From: JBGPTK01 sp963797765
Lineage (GTDB): Bacteria > Acidobacteriota > Terriglobia > Acidiferrales > UBA7541
Direction of reading: 5' to 3'
Assembly: GCA_963797765.1 (NCBI GenBank)
Contig: CAWCQU010000003.1
Location: 434,001-498,000 of the forward strand
Length of the DNA stretch: 64,000 bases
The position numbers were made by a program, and so were the translations under genes. Below, one piece after another: positions 1-11,350 of the stretch. The notes below the pieces were generated by a model. The model saw only the letters and a list, made by a program, of their open reading frames with translations. It was not told where the DNA came from and did not search any database. The first letter of the stretch is position 1, and each line of letters starts with the position of its first letter.

Positions 1-2599
1 ACAGGGCGGCCTGGCTGCCGGAACGAAGTTCTTCGAGCGATAACCCCGTCCATTCGTAAGCGAAACCTGGCGGAAGAATTTTCGTTGCCAGCGCATCCAT
101 GGCGGCGATGGAATCTCCGGAGCTGCGGCCGGCGGCGGGTGAGCCGTCAATTTCGGCGTAGCGAAATAAATTGTAGTGGCTGATCACCTGGGGCGCGGCC
201 GTTTGTTTGATATTTACCAGATTTTGCAGCGGAATCATCTGGCCGGTGGCCGAGCGGACATAATATTGCTCAATGTTTTTCGGCTGGGAGCGGAACTGCT
301 TATCGGCCTGGACGTAAACGCGATAGGCGCGATTGTTAAAATCGAAATCATTCACGTAGACCGAGCCCATGTAGACCTGAAGCGCGTCGGTGATCTGGCT
401 GAGCGGGACGCCCAGGCCTTTGGCTTTTTCGCGATCGAAAGTGACTTCCAATTGCGGATCGTTGGCAGTGAAAGTGGAGAAAAGGCCGGCGACTTCGGTG
501 CCAGTGTTGCCTTCCTTGATTACTTTGTGAGTTACGTCGGCTAGCGCTTGCAGGGACGATCCGGTGAGGTCTTCCAGAACAAATTGGAAACCACCATATT
601 GTCCCAGGCCCTGAACCGCTGCCGGATTGAAAGGGACAACCGTAGCGCCCGAGATGGCCGAGAGGGGACCGCGCAAGCGATCGATGACTGCGCTTGCGGA
701 GTGCTGTTCGCCTTCGCGCTTGGTGAAATCTGTGAGTGTGCCGTAGACGACACCGAGGTTGGGCGCGCCGTTTCCGGCGATGGCGAATGTGCCCAACATT
801 TCGGGGGCTTTGCTCATTTCCAGGGCAACTTGTTTGGTGATTTTTGAGGTGTAATTGATTGAGGCGCCTTGCGGAGCCTGGATGGCGACGATGAAATATC
901 CTTGATCTTCCTGGGGGATGAAACCCTTGGGAACGTGCTGATAGACCCAGTAGGTGACGCCGAGACCGGCCGCGAAGAAAATCAACGCGAGAGTTTCAAA
1001 ACGTAAAATGCGATGCAGCGATGCCTGATAGGTGCGGGTAAAGGCCGTCATGCCGTGATTAAAGTGGCGGAAAAAGCGATTTTCTTTTAGCTCGCCATGT
1101 CCCAGGAAAATGGCGGAAAGGGCGGGCGTGAGCGTCAGGGCGTTGAAAGCGGAAATCGCCACGGAAAACGCGATGGTGAGCGCGAACTGCTTGAACAGGA
1201 GGCCGGTGGTGCCGGGGAAAAAAGCTACCGGAACGAATACGGCGACGAGAACCAAGGAGGTGGCAACGACTGCTCCGGCGACTTCCTTCATGGCCACGGA
1301 TGCGGCGTTGTGCGGTTCGGTGATGCCCTCGGTGATGTGGCGCTGGACGTTTTCGATGACCACGATGGCGTCGTCGACGACTAGACCCGTGGCGAGGGTG
1401 AGGCCGAAGAGAGTGAGAGTGTTGATGGAGAATCCGAGAATTTTGATGAAGGCGAATGTGCCGATCAGCGAAACGGGGATCGTGATGGCAGGGATTAAAG
1501 TGCTGCGCCAATCCTGCAGGAAAATGAAAATGACCAGAATGACGAGGATGATGGCTTCGATCAGGGTGTACAGAACATCTTTGATCGATTCGCTGACGAC
1601 GAGAGTGGAGTCGAATGCGATCGCATAGGTCATGCCTGGCGGAAAACGCTTGGAAAGAACTTCGAGTTCTGCGCGTACGGCTTTGTCGACCGCGAGGGCG
1701 TTGGCTTGCGGCAATTGCGTGACGCCGAAACCGACGGCATCGTGGCCATCGAAGCTGAGAGTGGAACCATAGGATTCGGCGCCGAGTTCGGAGTGACCCA
1801 CGTCGCCGACGCGGACAAGAGTGCCGTCGGCTCCGGCTTTTAGAATAATTTTGTCGAACGCGGCCGGATCCGCGAGTCGACCCAGCGCGCGCACGCTCAT
1901 TTGATACATCTGATCGGGCTGCGAAGGCGGCTGGCCAACCTGGCCGGAAGCCACTTGGACGTTTTGTTCCTGCAGAGCGGCGAGGATGTCTGTGGCCGTC
2001 AAACCGCGGCTGGCCATGCGCAGAGGATCGAGCCAAAGCCGCATGGAATATTTTCGTTCACCGAAGATGATTACGTCAGCTACGCCAGGAACGCGTTTCA
2101 GAGCGTCGCGGACGTAGACGTCCATGTAATTGCTGGTGAACAAGCTGGAATACTCGCCGTGCTTGGCATAGACGCCGCCGCCCATGACGAAACCCGAGGC
2201 GGATTTGGTGATGGTGATGCCGGTGGTTTTGACTTCGTTGGGCAGGCGTCCGAGAGCGGAATTGACGCGATTTTGGACGTCGACGGAGGCGAGATCGACG
2301 TCGCGAGTGATGTCGAAGGTGACGGAAATGGTGCTGGAGCCGTCGTTGCCGCTGGTGGAGGTCATGTACTTCATGCCTTCGACGCCATTGATCTGCTGTT
2401 CGATGGGAGTGGTGACGGAAGTTTCGACAGCCTGGGCGTTGGCACCGTTATAAAAGCTGGCGACCGTGACCTGCGGGGGCGCCAGGGTGGGGAACTGGGC
2501 AACGGGCAGCGTGGGAATGCAGACGGCGCCGGCGAGAATGATCAGCAGCGCGCAAACTGTGGCGAAGATGGGACGGCGGATAAAAAAATCGACAAACAT
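1..2599 (-). CDS. RND multidrug efflux transporter, HAE1/AcrB family (3' end beyond window)
   Basis: Inner-membrane proton-driven pump of a tripartite efflux system. It is read continuously on the minus strand from an ATG at 2599 to the left edge (about 866 codons of the usual 1,030-1,060), so the C-terminal part is missing. The N-terminus MFVDFFIRRPIFATV is the classic first transmembrane helix of HAE1 pumps. Other family landmarks are the GVEGMKYMTSTSGNDG porter segment, TGLVVDDAIVVIENV (the charged Asp pair of TM4) and PKGFIPQEDQGY at the start of the second half. The adaptor protein gene lies directly upstream on the same strand, separated by a hairpin with a T-tract. No outer-membrane TolC partner is seen in the window. 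The substrate cannot be told from sequence. Confidence 0.95.
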   Translation of the reverse strand, partial: MFVDFFIRRPIFATVCALLIILAGAVCIPTLPVAQFPTLAPPQVTVASFYNGANAQAVETSVTTPIEQQINGVEGMKYMTSTSGNDGSSTISVTFDITRDVDLASVDVQNRVNSALGRLPNEVKTTGITITKSASGFVMGGGVYAKHGEYSSLFTSNYMDVYVRDALKRVPGVADVIIFGERKYSMRLWLDPLRMASRGLTATDILAALQEQNVQVASGQVGQPPSQPDQMYQMSVRALGRLADPAAFDKIILKAGADGTLVRVGDVGHSELGAESYGSTLSFDGHDAVGFGVTQLPQANALAVDKAVRAELEVLSKRFPPGMTYAIAFDSTLVVSESIKDVLYTLIEAIILVILVIFIFLQDWRSTLIPAITIPVSLIGTFAFIKILGFSINTLTLFGLTLATGLVVDDAIVVIENVQRHITEGITEPHNAASVAMKEVAGAVVATSLVLVAVFVPVAFFPGTTGLLFKQFALTIAFSVAISAFNALTLTPALSAIFLGHGELKENRFFRHFNHGMTAFTRTYQASLHRILRFETLALIFFAAGLGVTYWVYQHVPKGFIPQEDQGYFIVAIQAPQGASINYTSKITKQVALEMSKAPEMLGTFAIAGNGAPNLGVVYGTLTDFTKREGEQHSASAVIDRLRGPLSAISGATVVPFNPAAVQGLGQYGGFQFVLEDLTGSSLQALADVTHKVIKEGNTGTEVAGLFSTFTANDPQLEVTFDREKAKGLGVPLSQITDALQVYMGSVYVNDFDFNNRAYRVYVQADKQFRSQPKNIEQYYVRSATGQMIPLQNLVNIKQTAAPQVISHYNLFRYAEIDGSPAAGRSSGDSIAAMDALATKILPPGFAYEWTGLSLEELRSGSQAAL

Positions 2600-2708
2600 T
2601 CTTCGGTCAGCCTCTCGTTAACGGGTCAACACTTAGTGGAAATGGGCGACTTGAAATCGAAACCTTTGCCGCGCCGATGACCTGGGCGCGTCTTCGACGG
2701 CGATGCGA

Positions 2709-2740
2709 TAAAAATAAAAAATGCCGCCTTGAGGGCGGCG
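2709..2740 (-). terminator. Hairpin plus T-tract between adaptor and RND pump genes
   Basis: On the minus strand a six-base-pair GCCGCC/GGCGGC stem with a five-base loop (2723-2739) is followed by an almost uninterrupted T run (2709-2720). It looks like an intrinsic terminator or attenuator sitting inside the efflux operon. It may partly uncouple the pump from the adaptor. The stem sequence also resembles the dispersed palindromic repeats of this genome. Confidence 0.55.
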
Positions 2741-2762
2741 CTACACACTTGCCGGGGAGCGA

Positions 2763-3929
2763 TCAAGTGGCGGGATTCCCCGAAGGAGCCAAGGCAGATT
2801 CGGTAACGGCGGCGCCGTCCACCAGGCTTTGGGTGCCTTCCACGACGACGTGATCTCCTTCCTTGAGGCCATCGAGCACCGCATATTGATTGCCGACCAT
2901 TTCTCCGACGCGCAAGAGGCGCTGGTGGGCCACGAGCGATTTCCCGTCGCTTTCAACGACGAACACAAATATTTGACCGTTGATCCGGGATACGGCAAGC
3001 ACCGGAACCACCGGCCCGTCATGTATGCCCCAGATGATTCGAGCTCGGGCAAACTGGGCGGTGCGCAGCGAATTCGAGGCGTTCTTGAAGGTAGCCTTCG
3101 CCAAGATCGATTGCGTGGTGTAGTCGACTTCCGAGGAAATGAAATCGACGCGGCTATCCGCCAATGCCTTTCCATCAGCATCGAGCAATTGGACGGGCTG
3201 GCCCATTTTCAATTCCTTGGAGCGCTCTACGGGAACATTTAAGTAGAGTTCGAGGCTGCCCGGTTCATCCACGGTGGTGAGGACGGTGGAAACCGTGACG
3301 CGATCGCCCACGCGAACGGGAATGTCGCCCACGATGCCATCGGTGGGAGCGACCACCTTGTAATAGTGCAGTTCCACGGTCTGTTCGTTCACTTGCGCTT
3401 CGAGAGAGCGGAGTTGCTGGCGGGCGTTATCGAGAGTTGTCTGGGCCTGGTCGAAATCCATCTTGCTGATCACGCCTGCTTCATATAGTTTTTTCGCGCG
3501 TTCCCATTGTTGCTCGGCGAACTGTACGTTGGCCTTTTGAGCGGCATGGGCGGCTTCCTGGCTGGTTACGGTGGCCTGCTGCTTTAAAGGATCAATTTGC
3601 ATCAAAGCAGCGCCCATTTTCACGTGATCGCCGGACCGGACGAATATATTCGTAACTTGTCCCTCCACCTGAGGATTCAGAACGGAGGAATGACGCGATT
3701 TCAAGGTGGCGAGGTACTCCGTGGCGTCTGGGATTTCCACGGGCTGAATGACCACGGTTTTGACAGGCACAGCCCCGGGACCCTGGGCACTCGCGGACTG
3801 CTTCTGTCCGCAACCATTGGCCACGGCGACAATGCAAAGCAGCGCCACCACCGATGGCAAATGCCGGGGAGGGCGACGGATTATTTGAAAGTGGCGGGGC
3901 CGGTGAATGTTTCGATCAGGATCGATCAT
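2763..3929 (-). CDS. RND efflux periplasmic adaptor (membrane fusion protein), lipoprotein
   Basis: AcrA/HlyD-type adaptor that bridges the inner-membrane pump to an outer-membrane channel. The chosen ATG gives about 388 residues; an in-frame TTG 30 bases upstream is a weaker alternative. After a basic N-terminus there is a hydrophobic stretch ending in a lipobox (VAVANGC), so the protein is probably a periplasmic lipoprotein. Then come the lipoyl half-motif (NPQVEGQVTNIFVRSGDHV), a long alpha-hairpin (about residues 100-180), the second lipoyl half (VVAPTDGIVGDIPVRVGD) and beta-barrel domains. It is the first gene of the pump operon. Confidence 0.93.
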   Translation of the reverse strand: MIDPDRNIHRPRHFQIIRRPPRHLPSVVALLCIVAVANGCGQKQSASAQGPGAVPVKTVVIQPVEIPDATEYLATLKSRHSSVLNPQVEGQVTNIFVRSGDHVKMGAALMQIDPLKQQATVTSQEAAHAAQKANVQFAEQQWERAKKLYEAGVISKMDFDQAQTTLDNARQQLRSLEAQVNEQTVELHYYKVVAPTDGIVGDIPVRVGDRVTVSTVLTTVDEPGSLELYLNVPVERSKELKMGQPVQLLDADGKALADSRVDFISSEVDYTTQSILAKATFKNASNSLRTAQFARARIIWGIHDGPVVPVLAVSRINGQIFVFVVESDGKSLVAHQRLLRVGEMVGNQYAVLDGLKEGDHVVVEGTQSLVDGAAVTESALAPSGNPAT

Positions 3930-4020
3930 CAAGCAAGTATTCTCCAGATGTGGAAACAAACATTGTATGCGATGTTTGGCATTGCTCCAAGGACTCAGCT
4001 ATTTCGGGTATGGAAAAGCT

Positions 4021-4050
4021 TTACCGCAGAGGCGCTGAGGGCGCAGAAGG
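4021..4050 (+). repeat. Dispersed repeat, family A (ACCGCAGAGG...GCGCAGAG)
   Basis: One copy of a roughly 30-base repeat found at least seven more times between genes in this window, in both orientations. It lies between the adaptor gene and the channel gene. Confidence 0.7.
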
Positions 4051-4189
4051 AACTTGGGCTGGCAAACTGATCAGCCGCAGCTTTGTCGAACGAAGCTGGC
4101 GTGATTGGAAAAGTGGAATTGCCTGCTATGCTGGCCGTAACCAAAGGGGAGACTTGATCTGCAATCTGCGGATGGATTGGCGGTGAAAC

Positions 4190-4921
4190 ATGGCTGGGAC
4201 TGGTAACCAACCGGGTGCTGAACAAAAACCCGTTAGCATCAAAAGATTCAATATTTTTACGTCTGTATTTACCGCTGACCAGGGCCTGAGCTCTTTCTTC
4301 GGGCTTTTGGTCGCGCTTCTCTTTGTGATTTACCCGCTGGTGGAGTTCAGTGATCGGGGCCGAACCGCGGCGGATATTTTTTTCTCACTGCTGTTGATTC
4401 GGGGTGCATTCACGATCCGCAAGGGAGTGGTTCTAAAGAGCCTGATCCTTACCATGGTGGCGATGACATTCTCGGTCCACTGGATCAAGCGATGGGACCC
4501 GAATCTGCCGGTATACCGGCTGGAAGCAACTCTTTCCATGTTCTGCCTGGCGCTTTTCATCGCCGTGATTTTATTTCATGTGTTCCAGCCAGGACCGGTG
4601 ACGCTGCACCGGGTGATGGGAGTCGTGTCGGTTTATTTGCTGCTTGGCCTGCTATGGGCGTTCGGATACCACCTGGTCCAGTATGTGTTTCCCGATGCAT
4701 ACCATTTCAATTTCCCGCCGGTGGGCGATGAAACGATGATGTCACGCCTGGTTTATTTCAGCTTCGAGACTTTGACCACGGTTGGCTTTGGCGACATTAC
4801 GGCGGTGCATCCATTTGCACGGGCGCTGGTGGTGAGCGAAGCGCTGGTGGGGCAGCTGTTTCCCGTGCTGCTGATCGGCGGGCTGCTTTCAATGGCGCTG
4901 CAATCGAAGGATCAGGTGTAG
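4190..4921 (+). CDS. Potassium-channel-family membrane protein (Ion_trans_2 type)
   Basis: A 243-residue integral membrane protein. About six hydrophobic segments are visible (roughly residues 33-52, 62-72, 85-97, 112-132, 141-163 and 206-236). The last pair brackets a pore loop carrying the selectivity filter TTVGFGD at residues 196-202, which is the K+ channel signature with Phe in place of the common Tyr. No cytoplasmic RCK/TrkA-N or cyclic-nucleotide domain follows, so gating is not evident. The first four segments have no canonical S4 arginine ladder. It stands alone between the efflux operon and metH. Confidence 0.85.
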   Translation: MAGTGNQPGAEQKPVSIKRFNIFTSVFTADQGLSSFFGLLVALLFVIYPLVEFSDRGRTAADIFFSLLLIRGAFTIRKGVVLKSLILTMVAMTFSVHWIKRWDPNLPVYRLEATLSMFCLALFIAVILFHVFQPGPVTLHRVMGVVSVYLLLGLLWAFGYHLVQYVFPDAYHFNFPPVGDETMMSRLVYFSFETLTTVGFGDITAVHPFARALVVSEALVGQLFPVLLIGGLLSMALQSKDQV

Positions 4922-5217
4922 CGATTGGCGAAGCGGGCCGGAAAAACTCTTCTACGCATTGTACGGTATACGATTCGTTGTGCTGATGCGCTGGATCCTT
5001 CGCGCAAAAGACGCGCTCAGGATGACGTCTCAGCGGTAATGGATCGTTTACGAAACTTTCTAAGCATCACCTCACGTTTTTTTACACTTCGTTTGCCCGG
5101 GATCGACAATCGGATACAGCACAACCGGCTCGGGCATTGGCGGCGCCGTGTTATCTTTAAATGTGCATCTGGTGCAAATGAAAATTGAGTGGATGGGAAT
5201 TGGGCTGAGGGAGTTGA
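4922..5217. other. Intergenic region upstream of metH with a family C repeat
   Basis: No gene is seen here. Positions 4993-5026 hold an imperfect copy of the GGATCCTTCGC...GCGCTCAGGATGAC repeat, whose relatives occur near 43.4 and 53.2-53.4 kb. I looked for a cobalamin or SAM riboswitch before metH and recognised neither. Confidence 0.5.
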
Positions 5218-5220
5218 TTG

Positions 5221-8925
<3,705 letters not shown>

Positions 8926-8939
8926 GAAAATTCAAAAGA

Positions 8940-8973
8940 TTTTTACCGCAGAGGGCGCAGAGAACGCAGAGAA
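8940..8973 (+). repeat. Dispersed repeat, family A
   Basis: This copy lies between the convergent metH and oxalate decarboxylase genes. It has the core TTACCGCAGAGGGCGCAGAG followed by a second GCAGAG unit. Confidence 0.7.
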
Positions 8974-9025
8974 TTGCAAAGGCGCGGCGATACGGAGACG
9001 GCTGGCCGCGACTTCAAGAAAGAAA

Positions 9026-10203
9026 CTAGCGAATGATTCCCAGAGCTTTTTTCGGCAAGAGAGCTACCTGATCGTTTGAGATGCCGAAATTATCGGCGAT
9101 CAGGGATGCTGGATTTCCGGCCAGCCATTTGGAAATGGAAATTTCCTCGAATACCGGACTGTTGAACAGCGTGATCAGTTCGGTTGGCTCGCTGCCTACT
9201 TGTTCCACGTAGTGGCCAAAACCCTGCTGGATAAAACAGATTTGGCCGGGACCGAATTCTTCGGTCTTGGCGCGGCCGTGCGCGCCGAAAATCGTGACGC
9301 GCGAATGGCCGCTGAGGTAGTACTGCCATTCGTCGGCATTGGGATGCCAGTGCATTTCACGAAGCGCGCCGGGTTCGAGATGCTGCAGGACGGAGGTGAG
9401 AGTGGTATTGATCGGGAATTCTTTCGCGGTGACGATTCGCTGCCAGCCGCCGGGAAATTCCTGCGGGGGCATGGCGCGGACGCGAATTTGTGCGGCGATT
9501 GCGGAGTTTCGATGTTGTCGGCAAGATAGGGCTCCGGGCCGCGCGCGGGAATTTTGCCCGGAAGAATATACATTTCCTTTTTCGGCATGGCACTGATCGT
9601 GTCGGCGGAAAGGAAAAGATTGCGCGACGCGAGGTTGACAGGCGTGCGGGCGATCCAATCGGTGATGCTGAAGGTGCCGAATTCGGAGAAGTGGCCATCG
9701 TCGAAGCCGAGAATGAAATGGGTTTCGGTGTTGCCGATATTTTGCAGGGCGTGGCCATGGCCCTTGGGGAAATACCAGATGTCGCCGGGGCCGAATTCAT
9801 CGGTGGCGGCCTGGCCATTGGGGGAAATCACGGTGGTGCGGACGTTTCCGGTGATCATGTAGGCCCATTCGGCGGCGATGGCGTGCCAGTGGAGTTCGCG
9901 GATGCCGCCGGGTTGAAGGCGCATGGAAACTCCGGCAATGTTTTTGGATGCGGGGAATTCCGAAACGGTGGCTTCTTTGGCCGATCCGGCTTCGCCCACC
10001 CAGCCCTTGGTGCTTTCAAGATCAAATTTGAAATCTTCGAGCGGCTCGTGCTTGCCAGGATCTTTGCCGGACTGATAATTCTGTTGCGGCACCTGGGCGG
10101 CTGCAGGGGAGGAGGAGAGCATGGAGGCTCCTACGGCTGCGATGGAAGCATTCTTCATCATGTCCCGGCGCGAAATGCCTCTACTTTTCGAATTCGACTT
10201 CAT
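9026..10203 (-). CDS. oxdC: Oxalate decarboxylase-type bicupin, Tat-exported (frameshifted as sequenced)
   Basis: Mn-dependent bicupin that converts oxalate to formate and CO2. The start is an ATG six bases after GAGGAG. The N-terminus has a twin-arginine motif (SRRDMMKNA) and a hydrophobic segment ending in PAAAQ, so periplasmic export in folded form is likely. Cupin 1 carries GGIRELHWHAIAAEWAYM and GHGHALQNIG. Cupin 2 carries GALREMHWHPNADEWQYY and GHYVEQVG. The active-site lid reads SEFGT, where the Bacillus enzyme has SENST. It keeps the catalytic Glu that separates decarboxylase from oxidase. One base is missing at about 9481-9486, splitting the ORF between the two cupins; both halves match the family closely. 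An oxalate oxidase-like or other bicupin role is the main alternative. Confidence 0.85.
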
Positions 10204-10413
10204 GATTGCTCCTCGTTGATCGCCACTGGTGTTTTGAATAGATCCTTTTATCTTATGATTTGTCGACCGAATCAACAAATTCTATGAACGACAGCACGTG
10301 GTTTCTAGTGCTGCTGATCTACTCTAATTGGGAGCACTGAGGGGAACTCACAGCTGCTATGCTGCGAGTGATTCAGATAATCAGCTTTCTCTCACGAAGA
10401 TTCAATCAAACTA
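10204..10413. other. Intergenic region, no recognised feature
   Basis: About 210 bases between the upstream side of the oxalate decarboxylase gene and the 3' end of the YcxB-like gene. The oxdC ribosome-binding site is at its left end. Nothing else is recognised. Confidence 0.4.
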
Positions 10414-10938
10414 CTAAGAAGTGGGTACATTCACTGATGGAATGTGCGATTGCACAAACCGTTGAATCGTTTGGCACTCGATTTCAGGCAATTCTCCCGT
10501 TGGCAAAATTACGAATCGATTCCCATCAGACTGTTCGAGGAGTATCACTCGCTGTCCTTCGCGCCAGCCTTTGAAATTCCGCCACGGCTGGATCGCGGTG
10601 GCCCCGTTAGGGCCATCGAACTTCACTCCCTGGTCTGAGAGGGTGACCCAGTCCGGCAGGGCGGCGTTCAGCTGCCTCAATTCCAGCGCCTTAGCGCTCT
10701 TGGCCCGATAGACTGCCCATCCAGCGATACTCACGACGACTAGCCAAATCAGTCCAGCGGCCCGCCAATTCGGTTTTGTGTAGCCAAGAAATCCCGATAT
10801 TGTTGCCCACAACACCGCGCATATGATTCCAATGCCGTACCAATTGGCCAGTAAGAGCTTCGGCCAATACATCTTCGAACGAAGTGTTTTTTGCACAGCG
10901 AAGAATTCTGCTTCTGTTATTTTGCCTCTGAATTGCAT
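10414..10938 (-). CDS. YcxB-like family membrane protein
   Basis: A 174-residue protein. A short N-terminal segment (GKITEAEFF) precedes two transmembrane helices (roughly residues 30-50 and 58-77). A C-terminal cytoplasmic domain follows (LSDQGVKFDGPNGA, WRNFKGWREGQRVILL, FVILPTGELP), which is the layout of the YcxB/PH-like family. The family has no settled function. The ATG at 10938 is taken in preference to a GTG one codon upstream. The gene stands alone next to tRNA-Phe. Confidence 0.65.
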   Translation of the reverse strand: MQFRGKITEAEFFAVQKTLRSKMYWPKLLLANWYGIGIICAVLWATISGFLGYTKPNWRAAGLIWLVVVSIAGWAVYRAKSAKALELRQLNAALPDWVTLSDQGVKFDGPNGATAIQPWRNFKGWREGQRVILLEQSDGNRFVILPTGELPEIECQTIQRFVQSHIPSVNVPTS

Positions 10939-11005
10939 CACCAGTTCTCGACAGCTGGATCTCAGTGGTTAATCTGGTTCTATTGAGTTTACGGACCTAG
11001 GAAAA

Positions 11006-11080
11006 TGGTGCCGGGGGGCAGAGTTGAACTGCCTACGCCGGCCTTTTCAGGGCCGCGCTCTACCGGTGAGCTACCCCGGC
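11006..11080 (-). tRNA. tRNA-Phe (anticodon GAA)
   Basis: A complete cloverleaf can be folded on the minus strand. The acceptor is GCCGGGG/CCCCGGC, the D arm GCTC...GAGC, and the anticodon stem CGGCC/GGCCG with loop CTGAAAA. A five-base variable loop and the T arm GGCAG-TTCAACT-CTGCC follow. The discriminator is A and the CCA end is encoded. Confidence 0.95.
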
Positions 11081-11170
11081 ACCGAGAGAGCTTAAGATTG
11101 TACGGAGAATTCTGGAGCGAGACAAGCGAGGAATGAATTAAACGTGGAGCGCTGCGCATTTGGTTGTTTC

Positions 11171-11300
11171 CTCTGCCGTTCTCTGCGTCTCGGCGGTGGG
11201 GCTTTTCGGGATTTCACGAGAACAAACTAACGGCAAAACCGACGGCAAAACATTACCGCAGAGGGCGCAGAGGAAGACGACGCAGAGGCTCGCAGAGACG
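11171..11300. repeat. Two family A repeats in opposite orientations
   Basis: A minus-oriented copy (11171-11198, CTCTGCCGTTCTCTGCGTCT) and a plus-oriented copy (11251-11300) face each other in the spacer between tRNA-Phe and ftsK. Together they form a loose inverted repeat. No gene is seen in 11081-11350. Confidence 0.65.
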
Positions 11301-11350
11301 AGCGAGACGATGGGGCGCGATGCAGATTGCCGCGCGGCGCCCCGTCGCGG

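Noticed and set aside
1059..2036. 325-residue ORF on the minus strand
   Set aside because: Out of frame with the continuous RND pump reading frame; Arg/Ser/His-rich shadow.
4922..5217. Possible cobalamin or SAM riboswitch before metH
   Set aside because: No B12-box or SAM-core sequence could be found; only a dispersed repeat is present.
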